The notes under the pieces: generated by a model
What the model saw: only the letters and a program-made list of their open reading frames with translations
Told to the model about the DNA's origin: nothing
Databases searched by the model: none
Shown here: one piece after another, positions 1 through 7,088 of the stretch
Position numbering within the stretch: position 1 is the stretch's first letter
How the letters are laid out: the number at the start of each line of letters is the position of its first letter
NCBI RefSeq assembly: GCF_042683405.1
Contig: NZ_JBHUJS010000003.1
Location: 868,001 to 932,000, forward strand
DNA length: 64,000 bases
Direction: 5' to 3'
Origin: Telluria sp042683405
Lineage (GTDB): Bacteria; Pseudomonadota; Gammaproteobacteria; Burkholderiales; Burkholderiaceae_D
Made by a program: the position numbers and the translations under genes

Positions 1-264
1 AGCCTCGAAACGCCGTCCGCGATCCCGGCCAACAAGGTCGAACGCTACCGCTTTGCGCTGCCGAACGCGGACCACGTGTTCCTGCCGGGGCACCGCATCA
101 TGGTGCAGGTGCAGTCCAGCTGGTTCCCGCTGTATGACCGCAACCCGCAGACCTTCGTGCCCAATATCTTCCTCGCGCAGCCGGCGGACTACCGCAAGGC
201 GGTGCACCGCGTCTACAGCACCCCGGATGCTCAAAGCGTGATCGAACTGCCGGTCGTGCAGTAA
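1..264 (+). CDS. CocE/NonD-type hydrolase, C-terminal end (partial)
   Basis: This is the last 87 codons of a gene whose start lies before the window. The reading frame is open from base 1 to TAA at 262-264. The text FLPGHRIMVQVQSSWFPLYD, followed by an FVPNIF segment and a HRVYST strand, resembles the C-terminal jelly-roll (X-Pro dipeptidyl-peptidase C-terminal) domain of CocE/NonD serine hydrolases, where the phrase about a high-level hydrogen-bonded beta core is typical. The catalytic triad would be upstream and cannot be seen, so substrate is unknown. The family assignment rests on this short tail only. Confidence 0.75.
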   Translation, partial: SLETPSAIPANKVERYRFALPNADHVFLPGHRIMVQVQSSWFPLYDRNPQTFVPNIFLAQPADYRKAVHRVYSTPDAQSVIELPVVQ

Positions 265-341
265 TACCGCCCGCCCGGGGCGGTTGCGCGGCGCCGGGAA
301 TAAATGTAGCATTCGTAGTGCATGTTTATTCCCGGCTTACC

Positions 342-719
342 ATGTCTGCGCTGACCCTCGACCGTTCTTCCCTGTCCCGCCTCGTCCACGAATTCTACGG
401 CGACGTGCGCGCCGATCCCGTGCTCGGGCCAGTCTTCGACAATGCCATTGGCGATCACTGGGACGCGCACTTCGAGCGCCTGACCGATTTCTGGTGCACC
501 GTCATGCTGGGCACCCGGGAGTTCCAGGGCAATGTGTTCGGCACCCACATGCAGATCCGGGGCGTCGAGCCGGAACATTTCCGCCGCTGGCTCGACATTT
601 TCGGGGCCACCGTGGCGCGGCTGTTCGCGCCGGACGTGGCGGACGAGTTCATGCTGGTTGCACGGCGCATCGCCGGCAGCCTGCAGTACGGCTACTTCGG
701 CAAGATCGAAGTCCAGTAA
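342..719 (+). CDS. group III truncated haemoglobin
   Basis: A 125-residue haem protein of the truncated globin family, group III. These proteins bind O2, NO or related ligands, and their physiological role is often unclear. The segment LVHEFYGDVRADPVLGPVF is the usual N-terminal helix. HWDAHFERLTDFWCTVMLG follows, then the GNVFGTHMQI region carrying the proximal-side His of group III members, and the C-terminal helix ends in QYGYFGKIE. The ATG at 342 fits the family better than the in-frame GTG at 318, which would add eight non-homologous residues. The gene stands alone between the hydrolase tail and a DUF72 gene. Confidence 0.93.
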   Translation: MSALTLDRSSLSRLVHEFYGDVRADPVLGPVFDNAIGDHWDAHFERLTDFWCTVMLGTREFQGNVFGTHMQIRGVEPEHFRRWLDIFGATVARLFAPDVADEFMLVARRIAGSLQYGYFGKIEVQ

Positions 720-774
720 GCGTGTGTGGCATGCCGAACAGATAAGCGCCAAGCCCGGGCTTACGCTGTGGGGC

Positions 775-1692
775 ATGGGCGGCAAGATCTACATCGGCAT
801 TTCCGGCTGGCGCTACGTGCCGTGGCGCGGCGAGTTCTATCCGCCCGGCCTGGCGCAGCACCGCGAGCTGGAATACGCCTCGCGCCAGCTGCCCACCATC
901 GAGATCAACGGCTCCTTCTATTCGCTGCAACGCCCGGAAAGCTACGCGGCCTGGTACGAGGCGACGCCGCCCGGCTTCGTGTTCTCGGTCAAGGGCAACC
1001 GCTACATCAGCCACATCCTGCGCCTGCGCGACGTCGATCCTGCGCTGTCGAACGTGCTCGCCTCGGGCATGTTCAAGCTGCGCGAGAAGCTGGGGCCGAT
1101 GCTGTGGCAGTTCCCGCCCAACTTCGCGTTCGATCCGGAGCGGATGGAGCACTTCCTCAGCATCCTGCCGCACGACACCGCGCACGCGCTGGAGCTGGCG
1201 CGCCAGCACGAACCGCGCATGGCAGGACGCGCCGCGCTGGAGATCGACGCCAAGCGCAAGATGCGCCATGCGGTGGAAGTGCGGCACGACAGCTTTGCCG
1301 ACGAACGCTTCGTGAAGATGCTGCGCAAGTACAAGGTCGCGGTGGTGGTGGCCGACACCGCCGGCAAATGGCCGTACTTCGAGGACGTGACCGCGGACTT
1401 CATGTACCTGCGCCTGCACGGCGAGAAGGAGCTGTACGCGAGCGGCTACACGGACGAGGCGCTGGACCGCTGGGCAGATCGCATCCGGGCCTGGTCGCTG
1501 GGCGGCCAGCCGGACGATGCGCGCACCGTCAGCGCGCTGGCGCCGCCAAAGCGCGCCAGCCGCGATGTGTTCTGCTACTTCGACAACGACATCAAGGTGC
1601 ATGCGCCGTACGACGCGCACCGGCTGATGGTGCGGCTGGGACTGCGTGACAGCGTCGCGCCGCGCCCCGCGCCGCCGCTGAAGCCGGGATAG
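775..1692 (+). CDS. DUF72 domain-containing protein (YecE-like)
   Basis: A 305-residue DUF72 (YecE) family protein with a TIM-barrel-like fold. The biochemical function of the family is not established. Diagnostic stretches are YIGISGWRYVPWRGEFYP at the N-terminus, LPTIEINGSFYSLQRPESY, FSVKGNRYISH, LWQFPPNF, AVEVRHDSF and the closing VFCYFDNDIKVHAPYDA. All are in the family order and the length is typical. ATG 775 is chosen because homology begins immediately after it. The frame is open far upstream, but that part overlaps the haemoglobin gene. It lies 55 bases after that gene and may be co-transcribed with it. Confidence 0.93.
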   Translation: MGGKIYIGISGWRYVPWRGEFYPPGLAQHRELEYASRQLPTIEINGSFYSLQRPESYAAWYEATPPGFVFSVKGNRYISHILRLRDVDPALSNVLASGMFKLREKLGPMLWQFPPNFAFDPERMEHFLSILPHDTAHALELARQHEPRMAGRAALEIDAKRKMRHAVEVRHDSFADERFVKMLRKYKVAVVVADTAGKWPYFEDVTADFMYLRLHGEKELYASGYTDEALDRWADRIRAWSLGGQPDDARTVSALAPPKRASRDVFCYFDNDIKVHAPYDAHRLMVRLGLRDSVAPRPAPPLKPG

Positions 1693-1701
1693 GGCCCGCG
1701 C

Positions 1702-2706
1702 CTACAGGTGCTTGTCGAAAAAGTCCACCACGCTCCGGTTCATCGTCGCATGGAAGGCGCGGCGGTCGAATTCGCCCTGCTCCCTGCACAACCCCGGCGG
1801 CCCGACAAGCCCGCAGGGCACCAGGAACGAGAAGTGCCCGGCGCCGCGCACCTCGTGGTACTCGGCCTTGTCGCCCAGTCCGCGGCGCACCGCGTCGATG
1901 GCATCGGGCACATTGGTGTCCAGTTCCGCTTCCCACACCTGCACCGGGATGTCGACCCCGTCCAGGGCGCCGGGCCGCATGGCAAAGCCGAGCGCGGGCG
2001 CCGCAACCACCGCCGCCCTGATGCGCCCATCCTTGCCCCAGGTGTCGTCCACTTTGGCATCCGCCTGCACCAGCGGAGACTTCAGCTGGCGCAGCAGGCC
2101 GCAGGTGAACTCCTGCGCCTTCGCGCAGTGGGTGGCCACATACGCCAGGTCAGGCTTTGCGCCGGCCGCGGCCAGCACCGTCAGCCCGCCGGCCGAGAAG
2201 CCATAGGCGCCAACGCGCTTCGGATCGATATGCGCGCGCCCGCCCCACTGGCCGAGCATGTAGTCCACGGCAGCTGCCAGCTCGCGGGTACGGTTGCCGA
2301 GGTAGGTGGCCGAAGCGAGCCCGGACTGGTCGGCGTAGTTGTCGCCGGTGTGCATCGGCGCGGCGACGACGTAACCTGCGGAAGCCAGCGCCAGCGCCAT
2401 GTCGGCGTGGCCGCCCGGCCCGCCGCCGTTGCCGTGCGAGATCACCACCAGCGGCAGCCCCTTGCCGGACACCGGACCGTCCGCCGCGACATCCATCACG
2501 ACCATCCCGAGCAGCGTGGTGGGCCAGGTGGTGGCGGTGGTCGGATACCACACGCCCATGGCGAAGCGCTGCCCGCCGCCGGTGGTGGCGACCACCGTCT
2601 GGAACCCAACCGGGCGTTCCGAGCGCAAGGCGCTCACCCACAAGGCGCCAATGACCGCGCCGGCCAGCAGCAAGACTGCGATCGCTATCCTGCGAACCCA
2701 TTTCAT
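1702..2706 (-). CDS. alpha/beta hydrolase, dienelactone-hydrolase-like, membrane-anchored or secreted
   Basis: A 334-residue serine hydrolase. Residues 7-26 form one hydrophobic segment (IAIAVLLLAGAVIGALWVSA) that could be an uncleaved anchor or a signal peptide, so the enzyme acts outside the cytoplasm. VVISHGNGGGPGGH holds the oxyanion-hole HG motif, GAYGFSAGGLTVL holds the nucleophile serine in G-x-S-x-G, and GAGHFSFLVPC near the end supplies the catalytic histidine. Spaced cysteines (THCAK, FTCGLL, VPCGL, LCREQ) suggest disulfides. The substrate cannot be predicted; PAF-acetylhydrolase-like and dienelactone-hydrolase-like enzymes share this layout. Convergent with the DUF72 gene, with a 9-base gap. 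Confidence 0.88.
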   Translation of the reverse strand: MKWVRRIAIAVLLLAGAVIGALWVSALRSERPVGFQTVVATTGGGQRFAMGVWYPTTATTWPTTLLGMVVMDVAADGPVSGKGLPLVVISHGNGGGPGGHADMALALASAGYVVAAPMHTGDNYADQSGLASATYLGNRTRELAAAVDYMLGQWGGRAHIDPKRVGAYGFSAGGLTVLAAAGAKPDLAYVATHCAKAQEFTCGLLRQLKSPLVQADAKVDDTWGKDGRIRAAVVAAPALGFAMRPGALDGVDIPVQVWEAELDTNVPDAIDAVRRGLGDKAEYHEVRGAGHFSFLVPCGLVGPPGLCREQGEFDRRAFHATMNRSVVDFFDKHL

Positions 2707-2837
2707 GGCATGTCTCTCGTGGTTGTTTTGATCAGACGCCTATGGTCGCACGGAAAGGCGGCGCTGGCACGAGGCGTGAGACAGGCGGAGGCCGGTGTCG
2801 ACCGAAACCGCGCAGGATGGGAGTAAAGCGGACCCGC

Positions 2838-3086
2838 TCAGTCGCGCGGGTGGATGCGGATGACGCGCCCGGCCGGACCGGCCGGACCGGGCGCAGGGGT
2901 GGTGTCGCAGCTGCCGCAGGTATCGCAGCCGCTGCCGCAGCCGGCGGACTGGCCGAACCAGCGCGCCACGCGCGGGTGCGCCGCGAGCCGCAGCGACAGC
3001 CTGCGCCGCAGCGCCGCCGGCATGTATTTCATGCCGATATAGATGGCGGCGACGGCGACGATCAGTGCGACGGCGAGTTCCTGCAT
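2838..3086 (-). CDS. small FeoB-associated Cys-rich membrane protein (DUF6587-like)
   Basis: An 82-residue protein whose ATG directly abuts the TAA of feoB with no gap, so the two are translated together. Residues 3-22 form a single membrane helix (ELAVALIVAVAAIYIGMKYM). The tail then carries a cysteine cluster CGSGCDTCGSC and a Pro/Gly-rich end. Small Cys-rich membrane proteins are common third members of feo operons in place of FeoC. The cysteines could bind Fe2+ or an Fe-S cluster, but that is inference. Confidence 0.8.
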   Translation of the reverse strand: MQELAVALIVAVAAIYIGMKYMPAALRRRLSLRLAAHPRVARWFGQSAGCGSGCDTCGSCDTTPAPGPAGPAGRVIRIHPRD

Positions 3087-4976
3087 TTAGCCTCCGGCCA
3101 GCGCCAGCGCGGTGCGGTAGGTGATGAACGACGCCACGTAGGCCAGCGCGAACATGTAGCCCGCCATGATCAGGGGGTAGCGGATGCTGTTGGTTTCGCG
3201 GCGCACCACCGACAGCGTGGACAGGCACTGCGGCGCGAACACGTACCACGCCAGCAGCGACAGCGCGGTGGCCATCGACCACGATTGCGCGATCAGCGGC
3301 ACCAGGGCGGTTTCGATGTCGCCCCCGCCCTGCGCGGACAGCGCATACACGGTGCCCAGCGCGCCCACCGCCACTTCGCGCGCGGCCATGCCCGGCACCA
3401 GCGCGATGCAGATCTGCCAGCCGAAGCCGATCGGCTCGAACACCACCGCCAGCGCGCGGCCCAGCATGCCGGCGATGCTGTAATAGATGTCCGGCTGGGT
3501 GGCGCCTTCCGGGGCGCCGGGGAAGCTGGACAGGAACCACACCAGCACCATCAGCGTCAGGATCAGCGTGCCGACCCGGCGCAGGAAAATGCGCGCGCGT
3601 TCCCACAGGCCAAGCGCCAGGTTCTGCATGTGCGGCCAGTGGTAGCTCGGCAGCTCCAGCATCAGCGGCTGCCGGGTCTTGGAGCCGAGCGAATGCTTGA
3701 AGAACCATGCCACGCCCATCGCGCTGACGATGCCGGCCGCGTACAGGCAGAACAGCACCAGGCCCTGCAGGCTGACGCCGGCGCCGACTTCGCGGTCGGG
3801 GATGAAGGCGGCGATCACCAGCGCGTACACCGGCAGGCGCGCCGAACAGGTCATCAGCGGCGCGATCATGATGGTGACCAGGCGGTCGCGCGGGTTCTGG
3901 ATGGTGCGCGCCGCCATCACGCCCGGGATCGCGCAGGCGAAACTGGACAGCAGCGGAATGAACGCGCGCCCCGACAGGCCGACGCCGCCCATCATGCGGT
4001 CGAGCAGGAAGGCTGCGCGCGGCAGGTAGCCGCAGTCTTCCAGTACCAGGATGAAGAAGAACAGGATCAGGATCTGCGGCAGGAACACCAGCACGCTGCC
4101 GACGCCGCTCAGGATGCCCTCCACCAGCAGGCTGCGCAGGATGCCCTCGCCCATCTGGGCGCCGACCCACTGGCCAACCGCGTCCACGCCGGCGGTGATC
4201 ATGTCCATCGGCACCGCGGCCCAGCTGAACACGGCCTGGAACACCAGGAACATCAGCGCCGCGAAGATTACCGGGCCGGCGACCGGGTGCAGCACCACGT
4301 TGTCGATCTTTTCGGTCAGGTTGCCGGTGTCGTGCTCGTGGCTGGTGGCGGCATCGAGGATGCGGCGCACCTCGCGCTGGGTCTCTTCGACCGGCACCGC
4401 ATCAAGCTCGGACAGCGCGCGCGGCGCCACGGCCGGTCCGAATGCGAGCGCGTCGAGCGCGCGCACCAGCGCCTGCTCGCCGCCGCTCTGCACCGCGACC
4501 GTCTCCACCACCGGCATGCCCAGCTCCTGCGACAGGCGGGCGGTGTCGATGCGGATGCCGCGCTTGCGGGCGACGTCGGTCATGTTCAACGCCAGCACCA
4601 TCGGCAGGCCGAGGCGCTGCACTTCCAGCACCAGGCGCAGGTTCAGGCGCAGGTTGGTCGCGTTGGCAACCATGACCAGCGCTTCGGGCGCGCGTTCGCC
4701 GGCGCGCAGGCCGGCCACCACGTCGCGCGTGATCGCTTCGTCGGGGGTCTGCGCGGACAGGCTGTAGGCGCCCGGCAGGTCGAGCACGCGGTAGTGGCGC
4801 CCGCCGGGGGAGGTGAAGCCGCCTTCCTTGCGCTCGATCGTGACGCCGGCGTAGTTGGCGACCTTCTGGCGCGCGCCGGTGAGGCGGTTGAACAGCGCGG
4901 TCTTGCCGCAGTTGGGATTGCCAAGCAGTGCTACCAGCGGCTGGACGGCCGCCTGTTGTTCCATCGCGCCCATCAT
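3087..4976 (-). CDS. feoB: ferrous iron transporter FeoB
   Basis: The 629-residue Fe2+ transporter of the inner membrane. The N-terminal G domain is complete: GNPNCGKT (G1), the YAGVTIERKEG switch region, DLPGAYS (G3) and LNMTD (G4). A middle linker is followed by the polytopic core with LEDCGYLPRAAFLLDRMM, the Cys-containing SFACAIPGVMAAR gate and LVPGMAAREV. It is a compact FeoB without the extra C-terminal extension of E. coli FeoB. The frame runs on upstream to 5297 but there overlaps feoA. ATG 4976 is chosen because it shares one base with the TAA of feoA (TAATG coupling). Fur control is likely through the boxes upstream of feoA. Confidence 0.96.
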   Translation of the reverse strand: MMGAMEQQAAVQPLVALLGNPNCGKTALFNRLTGARQKVANYAGVTIERKEGGFTSPGGRHYRVLDLPGAYSLSAQTPDEAITRDVVAGLRAGERAPEALVMVANATNLRLNLRLVLEVQRLGLPMVLALNMTDVARKRGIRIDTARLSQELGMPVVETVAVQSGGEQALVRALDALAFGPAVAPRALSELDAVPVEETQREVRRILDAATSHEHDTGNLTEKIDNVVLHPVAGPVIFAALMFLVFQAVFSWAAVPMDMITAGVDAVGQWVGAQMGEGILRSLLVEGILSGVGSVLVFLPQILILFFFILVLEDCGYLPRAAFLLDRMMGGVGLSGRAFIPLLSSFACAIPGVMAARTIQNPRDRLVTIMIAPLMTCSARLPVYALVIAAFIPDREVGAGVSLQGLVLFCLYAAGIVSAMGVAWFFKHSLGSKTRQPLMLELPSYHWPHMQNLALGLWERARIFLRRVGTLILTLMVLVWFLSSFPGAPEGATQPDIYYSIAGMLGRALAVVFEPIGFGWQICIALVPGMAAREVAVGALGTVYALSAQGGGDIETALVPLIAQSWSMATALSLLAWYVFAPQCLSTLSVVRRETNSIRYPLIMAGYMFALAYVASFITYRTALALAGG

Positions 4977-5245
4977 TACTCCGCGGTGACCGAAATCAGC
5001 GCCGCCTCGAAGCGGCGCAGCGCGAAGGTGGACTGGCCCACCCGGACCGCGACCGGCTCGCCGCCGGGGAAGCCGCGCTTGAGCACGCGGATGCGCTCGC
5101 CCGGCACGAAGCCCAGCTCCATCAGGCGGCGCGAGACGTCGATGCCGCTCCAGGCCAGGTCGGCGCTGGGCGCCAGGTGGATTACGGTCGCGCTCTGGCC
5201 AACCGTGAGGTTGTCGAGCGTGGTCAGGGTCGGAGCGAGAGTCAT
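4976..5245 (-). CDS. feoA: ferrous iron transport protein FeoA
   Basis: An 89-residue SH3-like cytoplasmic partner of FeoB. The family pattern is LDNLTVGQSATV, then RRLMELGFVPGERIRVLKRGFPGGEPVAVRVGQ with the conserved MELGF-PG turn, and LRRFEAALI at the end. The frame is open 69 codons further upstream, but family similarity begins at ATG 5245. It is first in the feoA-feoB-Cys-rich gene operon and diverges from bfd. Confidence 0.94.
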   Translation of the reverse strand: MTLAPTLTTLDNLTVGQSATVIHLAPSADLAWSGIDVSRRLMELGFVPGERIRVLKRGFPGGEPVAVRVGQSTFALRRFEAALISVTAE

Positions 5246-5304
5246 CGGGTGGCCTTGAGAGTGGGCGCTGCGGCGCAGGGGCCGCGTACCCTGACATGAT
5301 ACGT

Positions 5305-5327
5305 CTAAATGCGAATAATTTCTATTT
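5305..5327. promoter_or_regulatory. candidate Fur-like box near feoA
   Basis: An AT-rich imperfect palindrome with outer arms TAAAT and ATTTA around GCGAATAATTTCT. It lies about 60 bases upstream of the feoA start, where a promoter would be. It matches the Fur 7-1-7 consensus only moderately (about 9 of 14 by eye), so the call is tentative. Confidence 0.4.
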
Positions 5328-5392
5328 ATCGAGGTCGCAACGCAACAAATCGCTTGCATCGGAAACGCGTTTACCGCACAATGAACGTGAAT

Positions 5393-5411
5393 GATAATGA
5401 TTCTCATTAGT
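5393..5411. promoter_or_regulatory. Fur box upstream of bfd
   Basis: GATAATGATTCTCATTAGT matches 15 of 19 positions of the Fur consensus GATAATGATAATCATTATC. It lies 47 bases before the bfd ATG and between the two divergent iron genes. Fur-Fe2+ would repress bfd, and perhaps feoA, in iron-rich cells. Bfd is normally made under iron shortage to release stored iron. Confidence 0.8.
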
Positions 5412-5457
5412 GAAACGGCAAGTGCCCTCACCTGAGATTGACCGGATACCAATAGCC

Positions 5458-5676
5458 ATGATCGTCTGCGTTTGCAACAACATCTCCGACCGTGAAATCC
5501 GCCAGGCGGCCGACCTCGGCCTGACCTCGATGGGCGACCTGCGCCGCGACCTCGGCGTCGGCACCTGCTGCGGCAAGTGCGTCAGCTGCGCGCGGCAGGT
5601 CCTGCACGACCACATCGAAAGCACCACCGTCGCGGCGACCGAACTGTCGTTCCGCCGCGAGCCTGCCGGCGCGTAA
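5458..5676 (+). CDS. bfd: bacterioferritin-associated ferredoxin (Bfd-like [2Fe-2S] protein)
   Basis: A 72-residue [2Fe-2S] protein. MIVCVCNNISDREIRQA gives the first cysteine pair (C-x-C) and GVGTCCGKCVSCAR the second pair, the spacing expected of the BFD-like fold. Bfd binds bacterioferritin and passes electrons to its haem so that stored Fe3+ leaves as Fe2+. ATG 5458 begins the conserved sequence; an upstream in-frame GTG at 5410 lies within the Fur box and is unlikely. The neighbouring bacterioferritin gene downstream fits the role. Confidence 0.92.
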   Translation: MIVCVCNNISDREIRQAADLGLTSMGDLRRDLGVGTCCGKCVSCARQVLHDHIESTTVAATELSFRREPAGA

Positions 5677-5722
5677 GCCGGCCGCGCATACTCCCCCAGT
5701 ATCTGCCCCCGGCCCGGCCCGG

Positions 5723-5779
5723 GGCACATACCCCCCCTCTTTTTCGGGCGGCCCGCCCGTCCGGCACATACCCCCCCTC
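5723..5779 (+). repeat. 17-base direct repeat, two copies 40 bases apart
   Basis: GGCACATACCCCCCCTC-like text occurs at 5723-5739 and again at 5763-5779 in the bfd-bfr gap. A looser relative (CATACTCCCCCAG) lies just upstream at about 5687. The C-tracts make this gap strongly asymmetric in base composition. No function is evident. Confidence 0.6.
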
Positions 5780-5845
5780 CCCTCCCGCTGCCTTCATATT
5801 TGTTATGATGGCCGACACGACAACAAACACCCGGGAAGGCATCTC

Positions 5846-6310
5846 ATGAAGGGCGACAAGAACATCATCCGGCTGCTCAACGCGCAGCTGACCAACGAGC
5901 TCACCGCGATCAACCAGTACTACCTGCATGCGCGCATGTACCGCCACTGGGGCTTCGAAAAACTCGGCAAGAAGGAGTACGACGAGTCGATCGGCGAGAT
6001 GAAGCACGCCGACAAGCTGATCGAGCGCATCCTGATGCTGGACGGCCTGCCGAACCTGCAGGCGCTGCACAAGCTGCTGATCGGCGAAAACGCGCCGGAA
6101 ATGCTGGATTGCGACCTCAAGCTGGAGCAGGCGGCGCAGGTCACGATCAAGGAAGGCATCGCGGCGGCCGAGCAGGTCGGCGACTACGTGTCGCGCGAAC
6201 TGCTGGTGGAGATCCTCGACGATACCGAGGAACACATCGAATGGCTGGAGACCCAGCTGGACCTGATCAACAAGATCGGCCTGCAGAACTACCTGCAATC
6301 GCAGATGTGA
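5846..6310 (+). CDS. bfr: bacterioferritin
   Basis: A 154-residue iron-storage subunit that forms 24-mer shells with inter-subunit haem. The haem ligand Met52 is present (GEMKHADKLIERIL), as are the ferroxidase residues Glu18, Glu51, His54, Glu94 and His130. Counting without gaps against E. coli Bfr places a threonine at position 127, normally a ferroxidase glutamate (ILDDTEEHIEWLE, with Glu128 next to it). The end NYLQSQM is typical. A TATGAT -10-like hexamer lies at 5804-5809, about 37 bases before the ATG, suggesting its own promoter separate from bfd. Confidence 0.96.
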   Translation: MKGDKNIIRLLNAQLTNELTAINQYYLHARMYRHWGFEKLGKKEYDESIGEMKHADKLIERILMLDGLPNLQALHKLLIGENAPEMLDCDLKLEQAAQVTIKEGIAAAEQVGDYVSRELLVEILDDTEEHIEWLETQLDLINKIGLQNYLQSQM

Positions 6311-6320
6311 TCGGCGGGGG

Positions 6321-6346
6321 CCGTCCCCTTTACAGGTGGGGGACGG
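6321..6346. repeat. GGGACNGTCCC-family hairpin between bfr and GST genes
   Basis: Arms CCGTCCCC (6321-6328) and GGGGACGG (6339-6346) face each other across a 10-base loop. The second arm lies within the last codons of the GST gene. Located between convergent genes, it could stop transcription from both sides, though no long T-tract follows. Confidence 0.55.
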
Positions 6347-6941
6347 TATCGCGGAACGACGGGCGCTCGGCCAGCTTGTCGTACAACCGCGCGAGGTTGG
6401 CGAAATCGTCGCGCCAGCCGATTTCGGGGAAGCGGAACGACAGCCACCCCAGCATGCATCCCACCGCCACGTCGGCCAGCGTGTAATGGTTGCCGGCGCA
6501 GTACGGCGATTCGCCCAGGTTGGCCGAGATCACCGACAGCCCCGCCTGCACCTTGTGCATCTGGCGCTCGATCCACGCATCGCTTTGCTGCTCGCGCGGG
6601 CGCAGCGTGCGCTCCAGGCGCACCAGCACGGCCGCGTCGAGCACGCCGTCCGCCAGCGCTTCCCAGCACTTCACGTCCGCACGGTCGCGCCCGTTCGGCG
6701 GCAGCAGCTTGCCGACCGGTGACATGGTGTCGAGGAATTCGACGATCACGCGCGAGTCGTACAGCGCGGTGCCGTCGTCGAGGATCAGGCAGGGCACCTT
6801 GCCCAGCGGGTTGGCCTCGTGGATGCGGGTCCCTGCGTCCCAGACGTTTTCCAGCTCGTACTGGTAATCGAGCTTTTTTTCCGCCAGCACCACGCGGGCT
6901 TTGCGGACATAGGGACTGGTGTTGGAACCGATGAGTTTCAT
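6330..6941 (-). CDS. glutathione S-transferase family protein
   Basis: A 203-residue cytosolic GST. The N-terminal thioredoxin-like domain begins MKLIGSNTSPYVRKARVVLAEK, with Ser/Tyr near the thiol-binding site. NPLGKVPCLILDDGTALYDSRVI supplies the cis-proline and the glutathione-binding DS pair. The all-helical C-terminal domain contains YTLADVAVGCMLGWL, the N-capping motif of GSTs. The substrate is unknown. It is divergent from purB, with 147 bases between starts. Confidence 0.93.
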   Translation of the reverse strand: MKLIGSNTSPYVRKARVVLAEKKLDYQYELENVWDAGTRIHEANPLGKVPCLILDDGTALYDSRVIVEFLDTMSPVGKLLPPNGRDRADVKCWEALADGVLDAAVLVRLERTLRPREQQSDAWIERQMHKVQAGLSVISANLGESPYCAGNHYTLADVAVGCMLGWLSFRFPEIGWRDDFANLARLYDKLAERPSFRDTVPHL

Positions 6942-7088
6942 AAAAAATGCAGTAGCGGATTGATCCCAAGTATAGCACCGGGGCCTGCCGCGTCCCCAGC
7001 GCCGCGGCCGTTGTGGCAGCCCGCATACATCGGAAGGACGGCTCCTTCGGTGGTAAAATCGCATTCTTTGCGCCTCCCATCCAACGCC

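Noticed and set aside
2742..5258. An 838-codon open frame opposite feoB and feoA
   Set aside because: Shadow of feoAB, rich in H, R, Q and A, with no recognisable fold.
4976..5297. Extension of feoB upstream to 5297
   Set aside because: It would overlap all of feoA; the feoB family start is at the TAATG junction.
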